42,228 nt of DNA from CAZWLD01 sp964634685. Its GTDB lineage: Bacteria; Bacillota_I; Bacilli_A; Acholeplasmatales; JAEDCM01. The notes beneath the pieces are model-generated. The model searched no databases. It was not told the origin of the DNA and was given only the letters and a program-made list of their open reading frames with translations. This document shows, in pieces, positions 42,191-42,228 of the stretch (the first letter of the stretch is position 1; each line of letters begins with the position of its first letter). Made by a program: the position numbers and the translations under genes. The stretch lies in the NCBI GenBank assembly GCA_964634685.1, contig CAZWLD010000016.1:1-42228 (forward strand), in the 5' to 3' direction.

Positions 42191-42228
42191 AAAAGATCAA
42201 AAATAGATTGTTTATTTACAGATGTCAT

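Overview
The window is AT-rich bacterial DNA with short spacers, many overlapping starts and stops, strong Shine-Dalgarno sites, sigma-A type promoters and Gram-positive style lipoproteins. Gene content and order (tmk-holB-ricT-trmN6-rsmI-metG, ecfA1-ecfA2-ecfT-truA, rplM-rpsI, a methionine T-box, YitT proteins, a BMP/Nup-type nucleoside ABC transporter) point to a low-GC Bacillota relative, probably from the Erysipelotrichia/Mollicutes side. TGA acts as a stop and Trp is TGG, so the code is the standard one. The species assignment is inference.

Bases 1-8722: the end of an upstream gene and its terminator, then a perfect consensus promoter (242-270) driving one apparent operon that ends at the terminator at 8697-8722. 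It encodes two secreted proteins, a lipoprotein, a decayed second copy of that lipoprotein gene, a membrane-anchored adaptor, a MacB/LolD-like ATPase, an FtsX/MacB-like permease, a second adaptor and a radical SAM/SPASM enzyme. I do not recognise this combination as a described system. It is the best candidate here for an undescribed maturation and export system, possibly for a peptide or for the exported proteins themselves.

Bases 8723-20182: housekeeping genes. ECF transporter energising module, truA, then tmk, holB, ricT, trmN6, a small TerB-like protein, rsmI and a thioredoxin-like protein, then metG behind a T-box and a YitT-family membrane protein. EcfT carries an extra membrane insertion.

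Bases 20183-24826: a phd/vapC-like toxin-antitoxin pair lying between two copies (exactly 850 bp apart) of the 3' end and terminator of the yitT-like gene, then rplM-rpsI, pncB, a second YitT protein, a VOC pseudogene and tRNA-Thr(CGT).

Bases 24827-29508: an accessory, partly decayed stretch. NUDIX hydrolase, remnant of an AlbA_2-type regulator, GNAT acetyltransferase, unknown membrane protein, a frameshifted arsR with promoter and operator intact, a DUF5714-like protein and an XRE regulator with membrane segments.

Bases 29509-38293: a nucleoside-type ABC uptake system (lipoprotein, then after an internal terminator a double ATPase and two permeases), a large repeat-built lipoprotein, and EF-P with an unusual tip loop.

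Bases 38294-42228: an AlbA_2/ATPase-type regulator whose promoter is buried in six TTGAAGT repeats spaced about one helical turn apart, then, on the minus strand, a MATE efflux protein and a hexapeptide-repeat acetyltransferase.
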